Of a DNA stretch of 64,000 bases, positions 32,575 through 41,982 are shown in pieces. Within the stretch, counting starts at the first letter, position 1; the number at the start of each line of letters is the position of its first letter. A program made the translations under genes and the position numbers. This stretch comes from Paracoccaceae bacterium (GTDB taxonomy: Bacteria; Pseudomonadota; Alphaproteobacteria; Rhodobacterales; Rhodobacteraceae): assembly GCA_947476475.1 (NCBI GenBank), contig CANJQT010000002.1:34756-98755 (forward strand), in the 5' to 3' direction. The notes beneath the pieces are model-generated. The model was not told the DNA's origin. It did not search any database and saw only the letters and a list, made by a program, of their open reading frames with translations.

Positions 32575-34173
32575 ATGACCAACAAGACCACTACGGAAGC
32601 CCTCCTTCCTGCCGCCAAGTCGTCGCGTTCTGGTTTCTCGCGCCGCGGCTTCCTCCAAGGCGTTCTGCTGGCAGGTGCCGGCCTCGCAGCGCCGAACCTG
32701 TTGCCCCGAGGCGCCTGGGCGCAGGGCAAGCCTGGCGGAAAGCTGATTGCCGCGCTAAGCGACGGTGCCTCCACCGACTCGCTTGACCCCACGACCTGGG
32801 GCGGCAATTACTTCTCGTCGGAGTTCGGCTCGATCATCGGCGACACTCTGACGGTCGTGGATCAGAAGAATTCCGTCGTGCCCTGGCTGGCAGAATCCTT
32901 TGAGGCGCAAGATGGCGCCAAGACTTGGGTGTTCAAACTGCGTCAGGGTGTCAGATTCCAAAGTGGTGGAACCATGACGGCAGCGGATGTCGTCGCCTCT
33001 TATAACCTGCACCGCGGCCCAGATTCGAAATCCGGCTCTAAGGCCGGGTTGGACATAGTTGATGATATCCTAGCTGAGGATGACAGCACCGTGGTGTTCA
33101 AGCTGAAGACCGGCGCGGCTGATTTCCCCTATGAAACTGCCAGCTACCGCGTCGCTATCTTCCCCTCAAAGGACGGCGTGGCGGACTGGTCCAATGGAGG
33201 CACCGGGCCGTTTAAGATCACAAATTTCGAACCAGGCATCAAACTGCAGGCGACCCGTAACCCCGACTACTGGAACGCCGAGACCGTCTTTTTCGATGAA
33301 ATCGAGCTTCTGCTAGTGGCCGACGCTGCAGCCCGCACAAATGCACTGTTGACCGGCGAAGTGCAGTATATAGATCGGGCTGATCTGAAGACCATCGACA
33401 TGCTCAAGTCGAACTCCGATATCGAAATCGACAATGTCACGGGCTTCTCGCATATCGTGGCCACCATGAACGTGACCATGGCACCCTTCGATAACTTGGC
33501 CGTGCGCGAGGCGTTGAAATATGCCTTCGACCGGCAAGAGATTCTCGACAAGGTCCTGTTCGGCTATGGCACCGTGGGTAATGACAACCCCTTTGCCCCC
33601 ACGCTGAAATTCGCCACAAATCCCGAACCGGTGCATGGCTTTGACCCCGAAAAGGCCAGGAGCATTCTGGACACCGCCGGAATCAAGGATCTGACCATCG
33701 ACTTGTCCACTTCGTCGGCAGCCTTTGGTGGTGCCGTGGATGCAGCGCAGTTGATGCAGGCAACAGCAGCCAAAGCCGGTATCACCATCAACATCGTCAA
33801 TGAGCCCGCCGACAGCTACTGGGACGCGGTCTGGATGAAGAAGCCCTTCATGCTGTCCTACTGGGGTGGCCGCCCCACAATTGATCAGCACGCGACCCAA
33901 GCCTATGCTGCCGATGCAGTCTGGAACGACACTTTCTGGAAGGTACCGCGTTTCGACGAGCTGCTAGTTGCCGCCCGTGCCGAGACCGACGAGACCAAGC
34001 GTGCCGCGATGTATGCCGAAATGCAGCAACTGCTGCACGACGATGGCGGTCAGATCGTGCTGGCCTTCAACAACTACGTCACGGCCCACTCCAAGACAGT
34101 GGCTCACGGCGATCTGAACTCGAATCTGGATCACGACGGCACATACATGTGGCGCCGCTGGTGGAACGTCTGA
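32575..34173 (+). CDS. Peptide-type ABC transporter solute-binding protein (SBP family 5), Tat-like signal
   Basis: SRRGFLQGVLLAGAG signal; SBP5 motifs (FDNLAVREALKYAFDRQEILDKVLFGYGTVGNDNPFAP); start at ATG 32575 rather than 32488. Confidence 0.92.
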   Translation: MTNKTTTEALLPAAKSSRSGFSRRGFLQGVLLAGAGLAAPNLLPRGAWAQGKPGGKLIAALSDGASTDSLDPTTWGGNYFSSEFGSIIGDTLTVVDQKNSVVPWLAESFEAQDGAKTWVFKLRQGVRFQSGGTMTAADVVASYNLHRGPDSKSGSKAGLDIVDDILAEDDSTVVFKLKTGAADFPYETASYRVAIFPSKDGVADWSNGGTGPFKITNFEPGIKLQATRNPDYWNAETVFFDEIELLLVADAAARTNALLTGEVQYIDRADLKTIDMLKSNSDIEIDNVTGFSHIVATMNVTMAPFDNLAVREALKYAFDRQEILDKVLFGYGTVGNDNPFAPTLKFATNPEPVHGFDPEKARSILDTAGIKDLTIDLSTSSAAFGGAVDAAQLMQATAAKAGITINIVNEPADSYWDAVWMKKPFMLSYWGGRPTIDQHATQAYAADAVWNDTFWKVPRFDELLVAARAETDETKRAAMYAEMQQLLHDDGGQIVLAFNNYVTAHSKTVAHGDLNSNLDHDGTYMWRRWWNV

Positions 34174-34244
34174 AACAAGTTTAGATTCGCATAAGCAGGC
34201 GCGCGGCATCACGCCGCGCGCCTGTTTCACAGGCGTAGGGCCCA

Positions 34245-35255
34245 ATGTCACAAAGCGAAGCAACATCTCGTCGCCCACGTTCGGCCGCAGGGCTGATTGC
34301 GGCCACCGTGGCCCGCCGACTGGGACATGGTGCCTTCACGCTTTTCGTGGTCTCGCTGGTTATTTTCTCGCTGATGAGCCTGATGCCCGGCGATTTTGCC
34401 AAATCCATTCTGGGTCAGGCGGCAACCCCCGAAACCGTCGCGGCCTTTCAACGCGAGGTCGGTCTGGATGTGCCACCGGTGCAGCGTTATGTTGCTTGGG
34501 TCGGCAATGTGGCGCATGGCGACTTCGGCAATTCCTTCGTGACCAGCGGAGCCAAAAAACGCGCCGTGGCCGATATCATTGCACCTCGGCTCAAGAACAC
34601 CATGTTCCTAGCTCTGATCACTGCAGCTCTGGCAGTACCCTTGGCGCTCGGTCTGGGAATACTGACGGCGCTGAAGCGCAATTCCTTCTTTGACCGGGCG
34701 GTGAATGCCTTGACCCTGACTACGATCTCGATGCCCGAGTTCTTCATGGCCTATCTTCTGCTGATGCTGTTCTCGACCAAACTGCACTGGTTGCCGGGCT
34801 TGGCCACCGTGGACGCGGGCGATCCCTTTTTGGAGAAGCTGCGCCGCTGCACGCTGCCTGCCCTAACCCTGACGCTGGTGATCGTGGCGCACATTATGCG
34901 GATGACCCGGGCAGCGATCCTGAATGTGTTGGATGACCCTTATATGGAGATGGCCCGCTTCAAGGGAATCACCCGCGCCCGCATGGTCCTGCGCCACGCT
35001 CTGCCCAATGCTTGGGCCCCCATTGCCAATGTGGTGGCCTTCAACCTGGCTTATCTAATCGTGGGGGTGGTGATCGTTGAAGTGGTTTTTGCCTATCCCG
35101 GCATCGGGCAATTGATGGTAGACGCCGTGTCGACTCGAGACATACCGGTCGTGCAGGCCTGTTCGCTGATCTTCGCCGGGGTCTATGTGCTGCTGAACCT
35201 AGCCGCCGACATCGCCTCGATCTTGTCCAACCCACGCCTATTGTTCCCGAGATGA
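34245..35255 (+). CDS. Peptide-type ABC transporter permease (DppB-like)
   Basis: DppB-type TM protein. Confidence 0.93.
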   Translation: MSQSEATSRRPRSAAGLIAATVARRLGHGAFTLFVVSLVIFSLMSLMPGDFAKSILGQAATPETVAAFQREVGLDVPPVQRYVAWVGNVAHGDFGNSFVTSGAKKRAVADIIAPRLKNTMFLALITAALAVPLALGLGILTALKRNSFFDRAVNALTLTTISMPEFFMAYLLLMLFSTKLHWLPGLATVDAGDPFLEKLRRCTLPALTLTLVIVAHIMRMTRAAILNVLDDPYMEMARFKGITRARMVLRHALPNAWAPIANVVAFNLAYLIVGVVIVEVVFAYPGIGQLMVDAVSTRDIPVVQACSLIFAGVYVLLNLAADIASILSNPRLLFPR

Positions 35256-36121
35256 CCGACCTTCCCGCCCCTCACCGCCGCAGCCGTGGTGAAAGACTGC
35301 GCGCGAAGTTTGCCAAGGCGCCCTATTCCGCGCGCTTTGGCATGGTGATGCTGTCCCTTTACATTATAACCGCACTTTTCGCCCCGGTGCTGGCCCCCTA
35401 TGGCGAAGCCGAAGTTATTGGTAAGGCCTTTGAACCCTGGTCCGCGACACATCTGCTGGGCACCGATCAGCTGGGTCGCGACATGGCGGCGCGGATAATC
35501 TATGCTGCGCGCAATTCCATGGGCATCGCCTTTCTGGCCACTGTCCTGTCCTTTGTGACAGGCGGCCTTTTTGGGATCGTTTCGGCCCTGCTGGGTGGCT
35601 GGGCGGATCAGGTTCTGAGTCGACTTGTTGATGCGCTGATGGCCATTCCCGGTCTGATCTTTGCCTTGATGGCCCTATCCCTGTTTGGTCCTACCGTCGT
35701 GAACCTTATTATAATCATTGCCGCCATCGACGCCACCCGCGTTTTCCGCCTTACCCGCGCCGTAGCCCTCGGCGTTGTCTCGCAGGATTTCGTCGAGGCA
35801 GCGCGTCTGCGCGGAGAAGGCACGCTTTGGATCGTCACGCGCGAGATATTGCCGCACACCCTGCCCCCGCTGATCACAGAATTTGGCCTGCGCTATTGCT
35901 TTGTCTTCCTGACTATTTCGGCCCTGTCCTTCTTGGGTGTCGGCCTTCAGCCGCCCATGGCTGACTGGGGCTCGATGGTGCGGCAGAATGCGACTCTGAT
36001 CACCTATGGAAATGTGACGCCCCTATTGCCCGCCGCAGCCATCGCCCTTTTGACCGTCTCGGTCAATTTCGTGGTCGACTGGCTATTGCAGATCACTGGC
36101 GGAGGTCGCGATGGGCGCTGA
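35252..36121 (+). CDS. Peptide-type ABC transporter permease (DppC-like)
   Basis: LLGTDQLGRDMAARIIYAARNSMGIA motif; ATGA overlap with previous gene. Confidence 0.93.
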   Translation: MTDLPAPHRRSRGERLRAKFAKAPYSARFGMVMLSLYIITALFAPVLAPYGEAEVIGKAFEPWSATHLLGTDQLGRDMAARIIYAARNSMGIAFLATVLSFVTGGLFGIVSALLGGWADQVLSRLVDALMAIPGLIFALMALSLFGPTVVNLIIIIAAIDATRVFRLTRAVALGVVSQDFVEAARLRGEGTLWIVTREILPHTLPPLITEFGLRYCFVFLTISALSFLGVGLQPPMADWGSMVRQNATLITYGNVTPLLPAAAIALLTVSVNFVVDWLLQITGGGRDGR

Positions 36122-37718
36122 TCCCCTTTTGCACATCAAGGGCCTGCGGATCGAAGGTCTCAGCGACGGCAGCTGGCGTCCCATCCTGCGCGGCATCGAC
36201 TTGCATCTTGCGCGGGGAGAGGTTTTGGGGCTGATCGGCGAGTCTGGGGCTGGCAAATCCACTTTGGGTATTTCCGCCATGGGCGCCGTTCGCGAGGGTT
36301 GCCGCTTTGCCGACGGCGAAATCCGCTTTGACGGTCAGGACCTGATTGCGCTTGGCGACGAGGGTTGCCGCCCCTTGCGCGGGGCGCGCATCGCCTATGT
36401 CGCGCAAAGTGCTGCCGCCTCTTTCAACCCCGCTCACCGGCTTATCGACCAGACGATCGAGGCCAGCATCCAGCACGGCCTTCTGACCGATGGCGCCGCC
36501 CGAGCCGAGGCGGTGGCGCTCTACCGCCAGATGCAACTGCCAGCGCCCGAGGAAATTGGTTTCCGCTATCCCCATCAGGTGTCCGGGGGGCAGCTGCAGC
36601 GGGTGATGACCGCCATGGCGATGCTCTGCCGTCCCGACCTGATCATCTTCGATGAACCGACGACAGCCCTAGATGTGACAACGCAAGTCGAGGTTCTGGC
36701 CGCCATCAGGAGCGCTGTAAAAACCAATGGCACCGCCGCTATCTATGTGACCCATGACCTTGCCGTCGTGTCGCAGATGGCTGATCGCATCATGGTGTTG
36801 CGACATGGTCAGGTGGTGGAAGAAGCCCAGACGCGGGCCATGCTGGCAGCACCAACACAAGAATACACCCGCTCGCTCTGGGCCGTCCGCAAGCTAAACC
36901 GGCCCAACCAGCCGGATGCGCAAGCACTGTTGACCGTCGTGGGTGCATCCGCAGCATATCCTGCCGGGCCGGAGGTCCTGCGAGATGTGTCGGTGACCGT
37001 GCCACGCGGGCGCACCGTGGCCGTGGTGGGCGAAAGCGGCTCGGGCAAATCAACGCTGGCCCGGGTCATCACCGGCCTCTTGCCCCCCGTGGCCGGGACT
37101 ATCACCTTCGACGGCACCGCCCTGTCGCCAACCCTTGCCGGCCGTTCGCACGACATGCGGCGCCGCATTCAGATGATCTACCAGTCCGCTGACACAGCGC
37201 TCAACTCGCGCCAAAGACTGTCCGAAATCATTGGTCGCCCCCTGTCCTTCTACCACGGGCTCAGTGGTGCAGCTCGCGACCGTCGCGTGGCCGAGCTTCT
37301 CGAGCAGATCGAGCTGCCCCCCGACTTTGCCGACCGCTTTCCGCAAGAGTTGTCGGGCGGCCAAAAGCAGCGCGTCTCCATCGCCCGCGCCCTGGCTGCC
37401 GAACCCGATCTGATCCTGTGCGACGAGGTGACCTCGGCGCTCGACCAGATTGTGCAAGAGGAAATCCTGCGCCTGCTTATGCGGTTGCAGGATGAAAAGG
37501 GTATTTCCTATTTGTTCATAACCCATGACATCGCCACGGTCCGTGCCATTGCCGACCGGGTCGTCGTCATGCATCGCGGGGCCGTCGTGGAGCAGGGTCC
37601 CAAGGCGCAGATCCTCTCGCCGCCCCATGCGCCCTATACCAGACTGCTGCTTTCCTCGGTTCCCGAGATGGACCCGGACTGGCTGGGCAGGCTGTTGGAA
37701 CTTCGCTCCAGAGGCTGA
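36111..37718 (+). CDS. Peptide-type ABC transporter, fused DppD-DppF ATP-binding protein
   Basis: Two complete ATPase cassettes (GESGAGKST, VSGGQLQRVMTAMA; GESGSGKST, LSGGQKQRVSIARA). Confidence 0.93.
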   Translation: MGADPLLHIKGLRIEGLSDGSWRPILRGIDLHLARGEVLGLIGESGAGKSTLGISAMGAVREGCRFADGEIRFDGQDLIALGDEGCRPLRGARIAYVAQSAAASFNPAHRLIDQTIEASIQHGLLTDGAARAEAVALYRQMQLPAPEEIGFRYPHQVSGGQLQRVMTAMAMLCRPDLIIFDEPTTALDVTTQVEVLAAIRSAVKTNGTAAIYVTHDLAVVSQMADRIMVLRHGQVVEEAQTRAMLAAPTQEYTRSLWAVRKLNRPNQPDAQALLTVVGASAAYPAGPEVLRDVSVTVPRGRTVAVVGESGSGKSTLARVITGLLPPVAGTITFDGTALSPTLAGRSHDMRRRIQMIYQSADTALNSRQRLSEIIGRPLSFYHGLSGAARDRRVAELLEQIELPPDFADRFPQELSGGQKQRVSIARALAAEPDLILCDEVTSALDQIVQEEILRLLMRLQDEKGISYLFITHDIATVRAIADRVVVMHRGAVVEQGPKAQILSPPHAPYTRLLLSSVPEMDPDWLGRLLELRSRG

Positions 37719-37868
37719 TCTGGTCGCCCGTGAACAAGGCTACAGATTCTTGTTGCCATGCGGCAGGTTCGTGTGCGGAGTTATTATTACCAATCAATTA
37801 ACGATAATAATGTAGATGTCATGAACGACGATCTATCATGTTTCATCGGCTTCGTTGACGGCGCAAGG

Positions 37869-39354
37869 ATGCGGCGCCGGTCCTTCCTGTCAGGCACAGC
37901 TGCCATCGCCGCCGCCAGCCTGACGCTGGGCCAAGGGCCTTTGCCGATACGCCGAAAAGCGGTGGCACGCTGAAGATCGGTCTGGGCGGCGGGGCCACCT
38001 CGGATTCGCTCGATCCCGGTCTGGTGGCAAACTCGGTTCCGCTGACGATCAACTATCAATGGGGCGACACGCTGGTCGCCATCTCGCCTGAAGGCGTGGT
38101 CGTCCCGCGGCTGGCCGAATCCATCGGCTCCAATGCCGATGCCACCGAAGGGACCTTCAAGATCCGCGAAGGCGTTGCCTTCCATTACGGCTCGCTGCTG
38201 ACGGCCGAGGATGTCGCGGCCACCTATCCGCCATTCCGATGAAAAAGGCCAGCTCGGGTGCCCTGGGCATCATTAAGGGCCTGAAAGAGATCACCGCCGA
38301 TGGCATGACCCTGATCATCAAGACCGATGGCGGCAATGCCGACCTGCCCTTCCTTCTTTCGGATTACCACCTGATGATCCAGCTTAAGGGTGGCGTGGAC
38401 AATCCCACCAAGGCCATCGGTACTGGCCATTACAAGCTGGTTTCCAATGACCCCGGCGTGCGGGTGGTGTTTGGAAAGAACAGGCCCGACTGGGACGCCA
38501 ACCGCCGCTTTTGTGACAGCGTAGAAATCCTGATCATCAACGACCCCACGGCCCGCAACGCGGCCTTCAAATCGGGCCAGGTCCATATGATCAACCGAGT
38601 CAATCTCAAGATCGCCAATGTATCGGGCCGCGAGCATTATGTGTTTGTCATGCATTACGACACGGCACCCTTTGACAACAAGGATCTGCGTCTGGCGTTG
38701 AAATACTCGATCAACCGTCAGAAAATGGCGGACAAGATCCTGAACGGCTTTGGTTCAGTCGGCAATGATGTTCCGATCAGCGCCGCCTATCCGATGTTCG
38801 ATGCCAAGCTCGAACAGCGCCCCTTCGATCCGGCCAAGGCCGCCGAACATTACAAGGCCTCCGGACATGACGGTAGCCCGATCGAGCTTTTGGTCGCCAA
38901 TGCCGCCTTTCCGGACGCCGTCGGGGGGGCCGAGCTGTGGCGGGCCTCGGCCAATGCGGCCGGCATCCCTCTGGCTGTGACGCGCGTAAGTGATGACGGC
39001 TATTGGTCCGATGTCTGGAACGTCAGGCCCTTCGAGGCCAGCTAATGGGACGGCCGCCCGGTCTAGGACCAGATGCATTCCACGGCCTATATGTCCACTG
39101 CCGAATGGAACAACACCCGATTCAAGAACGCCGATTTCGACGCCCTGATCCTGCAAGGCCGCGCCGAGCTGGACCCCGCCAACCGCGCTGAAATCTAAAG
39201 AAAACTTGCCCATATCCTGTCAGGGGGTGGCGTAATTGTGCAGATGTTCAACGACTTTGTCGATGGCTACAGCGAGACCGTGGCCAGCTGGACGAACGAC
39301 CCCAACCACGATTTGATGGGCGGTCTGACCTTACAATTGACCTGGTTCACCTGA
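37869..39354 (+). pseudogene. Second SBP family 5 solute-binding protein, inactivated
   Basis: Continuous homology to SBP5 across frames 0, 2, 0 and 1 with at least three single-nt frameshifts and three in-frame stops. Confidence 0.88.
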
Positions 39355-39424
39355 GCCTTCGCACCTGAACGAAAGAAGCCCCGCCATCGTGCCGGAGCTT
39401 CTCCTTGTCATTGCGGTGTCTGGA

Positions 39425-40567
39425 TCAGGCGGCCGAAATCTCTTCGAACATGCGGATGATGCGCACAAAATAGGGCGGGTCATAGGCTGCATCGTTTTCC
39501 AGAACGGACAGGAAAACACAGACCGTCTCAGTCTTTGGGTTCACCAGCAAGTACTGCCCACCATAGCCGCCATGACCGAGCCAAGTGCCATCAGTATTGG
39601 TCTGGTTGGAATAGCGCAGCCAGCCGCGCGGAGCAGGCATGGGCACACCTGTGGCCAAGCTCTTCGTGATAAAGCCAGCATCCCCAACCACCTCTCTATT
39701 CACCCCTTTGCCGCCCCGGGCAAAAATCAAGCCATAGCGCGCCAAATCCCGGGCCGTCAGACAGATTCCGCCATCCGCCATGGCAAAGCCCGTGCGGTCG
39801 CACGCGACGTTGAACACGCCCTCTATCCCCGCAGCATCCGCGATATCGGCCAGCAGCGCAGAAAAGCGACGGCCTGATACCTCTTCTACCACATGGGCCA
39901 ATACATCAGTATTGGCCGAACGGTACTGTGCAAAGCCCGACCGGTTCACACAATCTGTGGCGCCTGCAGCAAAGCCAATGGTGGCCAGAAAGCCCTTCAT
40001 CGTGCCTTCGGGCGCGCCCTCCGGCGGCAGACGAAACCCGGTCGCGGCCTCATGGTCAAAACAACGGCTTTTGGGGTCTGTGTAATCCTCGGTGTAGTCA
40101 TTGGTTACATCCATGTTCAGCACTTGCTGCAACGTGGCCTTGGCATAGCCGGGTCCGATCCAAGGCAGGTAGAAGTCCACCGGTCGCTCCAGATCCAGCT
40201 TGCCATCCGCGACCATGCGGCCAATGATCAGGTTCAGCGTGGTTTTCGAGACCGACATGATGGAATGGGCGCGGTCAGGCCCGAAATCTGGGGCATAGCG
40301 TTCAAAGGCCACCTCGGCTCCCCGCAGCACGACCATGGCAGAAAACCAAGGGAGGGCAGTCAGCGCTGCCACATCGGCGCGCTCGGCAATGGTAGGGTCC
40401 ATGTTCTTGTGCAGCGTCAATACATTGCCCGCGCGAAAACTTTGGGCATAGCGCACCGTCTGATGCAAATTGTGAAAGCTGCGGCGGCGGTTTTCCGGCT
40501 GGTTCCAACCCGGTTTTTCACCAAAACCGACGAGAAGGCCAGGATTGGGATGGGTTTTAAGGGCCAT
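39425..40567 (-). CDS. Serine beta-lactamase-fold hydrolase (class C/NylB/EstB-like)
   Basis: SxxK motif (SIMSVSKTTLNLIIG); family-like C-terminus (GWLRYSNQTNTDGTWLGHGGYGGQYLLVNP). Confidence 0.85.
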   Translation of the reverse strand: MALKTHPNPGLLVGFGEKPGWNQPENRRRSFHNLHQTVRYAQSFRAGNVLTLHKNMDPTIAERADVAALTALPWFSAMVVLRGAEVAFERYAPDFGPDRAHSIMSVSKTTLNLIIGRMVADGKLDLERPVDFYLPWIGPGYAKATLQQVLNMDVTNDYTEDYTDPKSRCFDHEAATGFRLPPEGAPEGTMKGFLATIGFAAGATDCVNRSGFAQYRSANTDVLAHVVEEVSGRRFSALLADIADAAGIEGVFNVACDRTGFAMADGGICLTARDLARYGLIFARGGKGVNREVVGDAGFITKSLATGVPMPAPRGWLRYSNQTNTDGTWLGHGGYGGQYLLVNPKTETVCVFLSVLENDAAYDPPYFVRIIRMFEEISAA

Positions 40568-41978
40568 AGTATTCGTCCTTTGTCTCAGCGATTTTCATGG
40601 AGGCACCACTCAGCCCACCCTCGGACCCGGCGGCGGGCACCAGCCCGATACATTTTTCAATGTCCATGCGCAGTCGAAAGGCGTTCGTGGTGGTGTCCAC
40701 TGCCACATCGGACCAGGTTAGTGCGGTGTCTGCCGCCACCGGACGCAAAAGACGGACATTCTGGGCAAGACCCAACGGCAGATAGCCATGCCTAACCGAC
40801 AGCGAAGCCGGACGGAGGCCCCCGGTGACGGTAAAACCTCCCTCGCCGTCCAGAATCTCGCCGACTTTCAGGCTGCGCTTGGCGATGGCCGCGACGTCGG
40901 CGCGGAACTCACGGGCTACTCCAGTCGCTTCTCGGCGAAGGCCGACGGAGGCGATGGAAATTCCAAGCTCCAGCCCAATCAGGTGCCAGCGCTTATAATT
41001 GACCGAATAGCGCCCGGTCGTGTCGGTCATCACCTTGTATTCGGCAAAGCAGTTGCGAAGATATTCCGTGTCGCCTTCGAAACAGACCCAGACGCCGTTC
41101 CTGATGTCATAGGGGATCATGCTGCCGTCGTGACGCAGACAGGAGATGACCTCGACCGTGCCTTTGCGCGGCAGAATGCCACCTTCGGCGACGGGGCGCA
41201 TCAGGTTAGGAAGGTCGTCAACCGATCCTGGCGGGAACGAGAGACCTTCATCGGGTGCGTCCAGTCCACAGGCATTGCAGATCGCCGCACTTTCGATTGC
41301 GGGTTTCGATCCATCAAGGAACGAATTGAACATCTTCGGGTTCAGCCGTCCGCGCTCGGCCTGTTCGCGGCTAATGCCCCAGTTCTCCCAAACAGTTTCA
41401 GGGGTGGACTGGCGGTAATGGGGCAGCCATTTATGCCCACGCCCCGCCGCTACCACCGGAAAACCACAGGCCCGCGCCCAGTCGACCAGATCACAGACCA
41501 AGGCTGGCTGATCGCCGTAAGCCATCGAATAGACGACGCCAGCGCGGTCGGCGGCCTGGGACAGACCAAGGCCCACGAAGGCATCAGCCTCGACTGTGAC
41601 GTTGACGACATGCTTGCCCTGCTCGAATGCGTAAAGGCAATGATCGACAGCCGCCACCGGATGGCCGGTGCATTCGATCACGATGTCAATGGCAGGATGA
41701 CGAACCATGGCGCGGTAATCGTCACCCACATGGGTGGCACCTGTAATTGCAGCCTCGTCAAGTGAGTGAGCGGAATATTGTTCGGGCATCCAGCCGACAA
41801 AGGCCATGTTGGACTTTGCCACCTCGGGCCGTAGATCGACGACACCCACCAGATGGACCCCAGGTAGCCTGCGCGCCTGATGCAGGAACATGGTGGCAAA
41901 CTTGCCCGCCCCAATCAGCCCGATCCGTAGCGGTTTGCCCTGCGCATCGCGCTCCGCCAGCTTTGCAAACAGGTTCAT
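40557..41978 (-). CDS. NAD(P)-dependent oxidoreductase with SAF domain (homoserine-dehydrogenase-like)
   Basis: Rossmann RIGLIGAGKFATMFLHQARRLPGVHLVGVVDLRPE; C-terminal SAF-like region (RHGYLPLGLAQNVRLLRPVAADTALTWSDV). Confidence 0.82.
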   Translation of the reverse strand: MNLFAKLAERDAQGKPLRIGLIGAGKFATMFLHQARRLPGVHLVGVVDLRPEVAKSNMAFVGWMPEQYSAHSLDEAAITGATHVGDDYRAMVRHPAIDIVIECTGHPVAAVDHCLYAFEQGKHVVNVTVEADAFVGLGLSQAADRAGVVYSMAYGDQPALVCDLVDWARACGFPVVAAGRGHKWLPHYRQSTPETVWENWGISREQAERGRLNPKMFNSFLDGSKPAIESAAICNACGLDAPDEGLSFPPGSVDDLPNLMRPVAEGGILPRKGTVEVISCLRHDGSMIPYDIRNGVWVCFEGDTEYLRNCFAEYKVMTDTTGRYSVNYKRWHLIGLELGISIASVGLRREATGVAREFRADVAAIAKRSLKVGEILDGEGGFTVTGGLRPASLSVRHGYLPLGLAQNVRLLRPVAADTALTWSDVAVDTTTNAFRLRMDIEKCIGLVPAAGSEGGLSGASMKIAETKDEYYGP

Positions 41979-41982
41979 TGCC

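Noticed and set aside
37781-37811. ATTATTA…TAATAAT inverted repeat before the pseudogene SBP
   Set aside because: Only 7-bp AT arms; expected by chance in AT-rich DNA.
40788-41765. 325-aa plus-strand ORF
   Set aside because: Antisense to the SAF-domain oxidoreductase gene; no recognisable protein.
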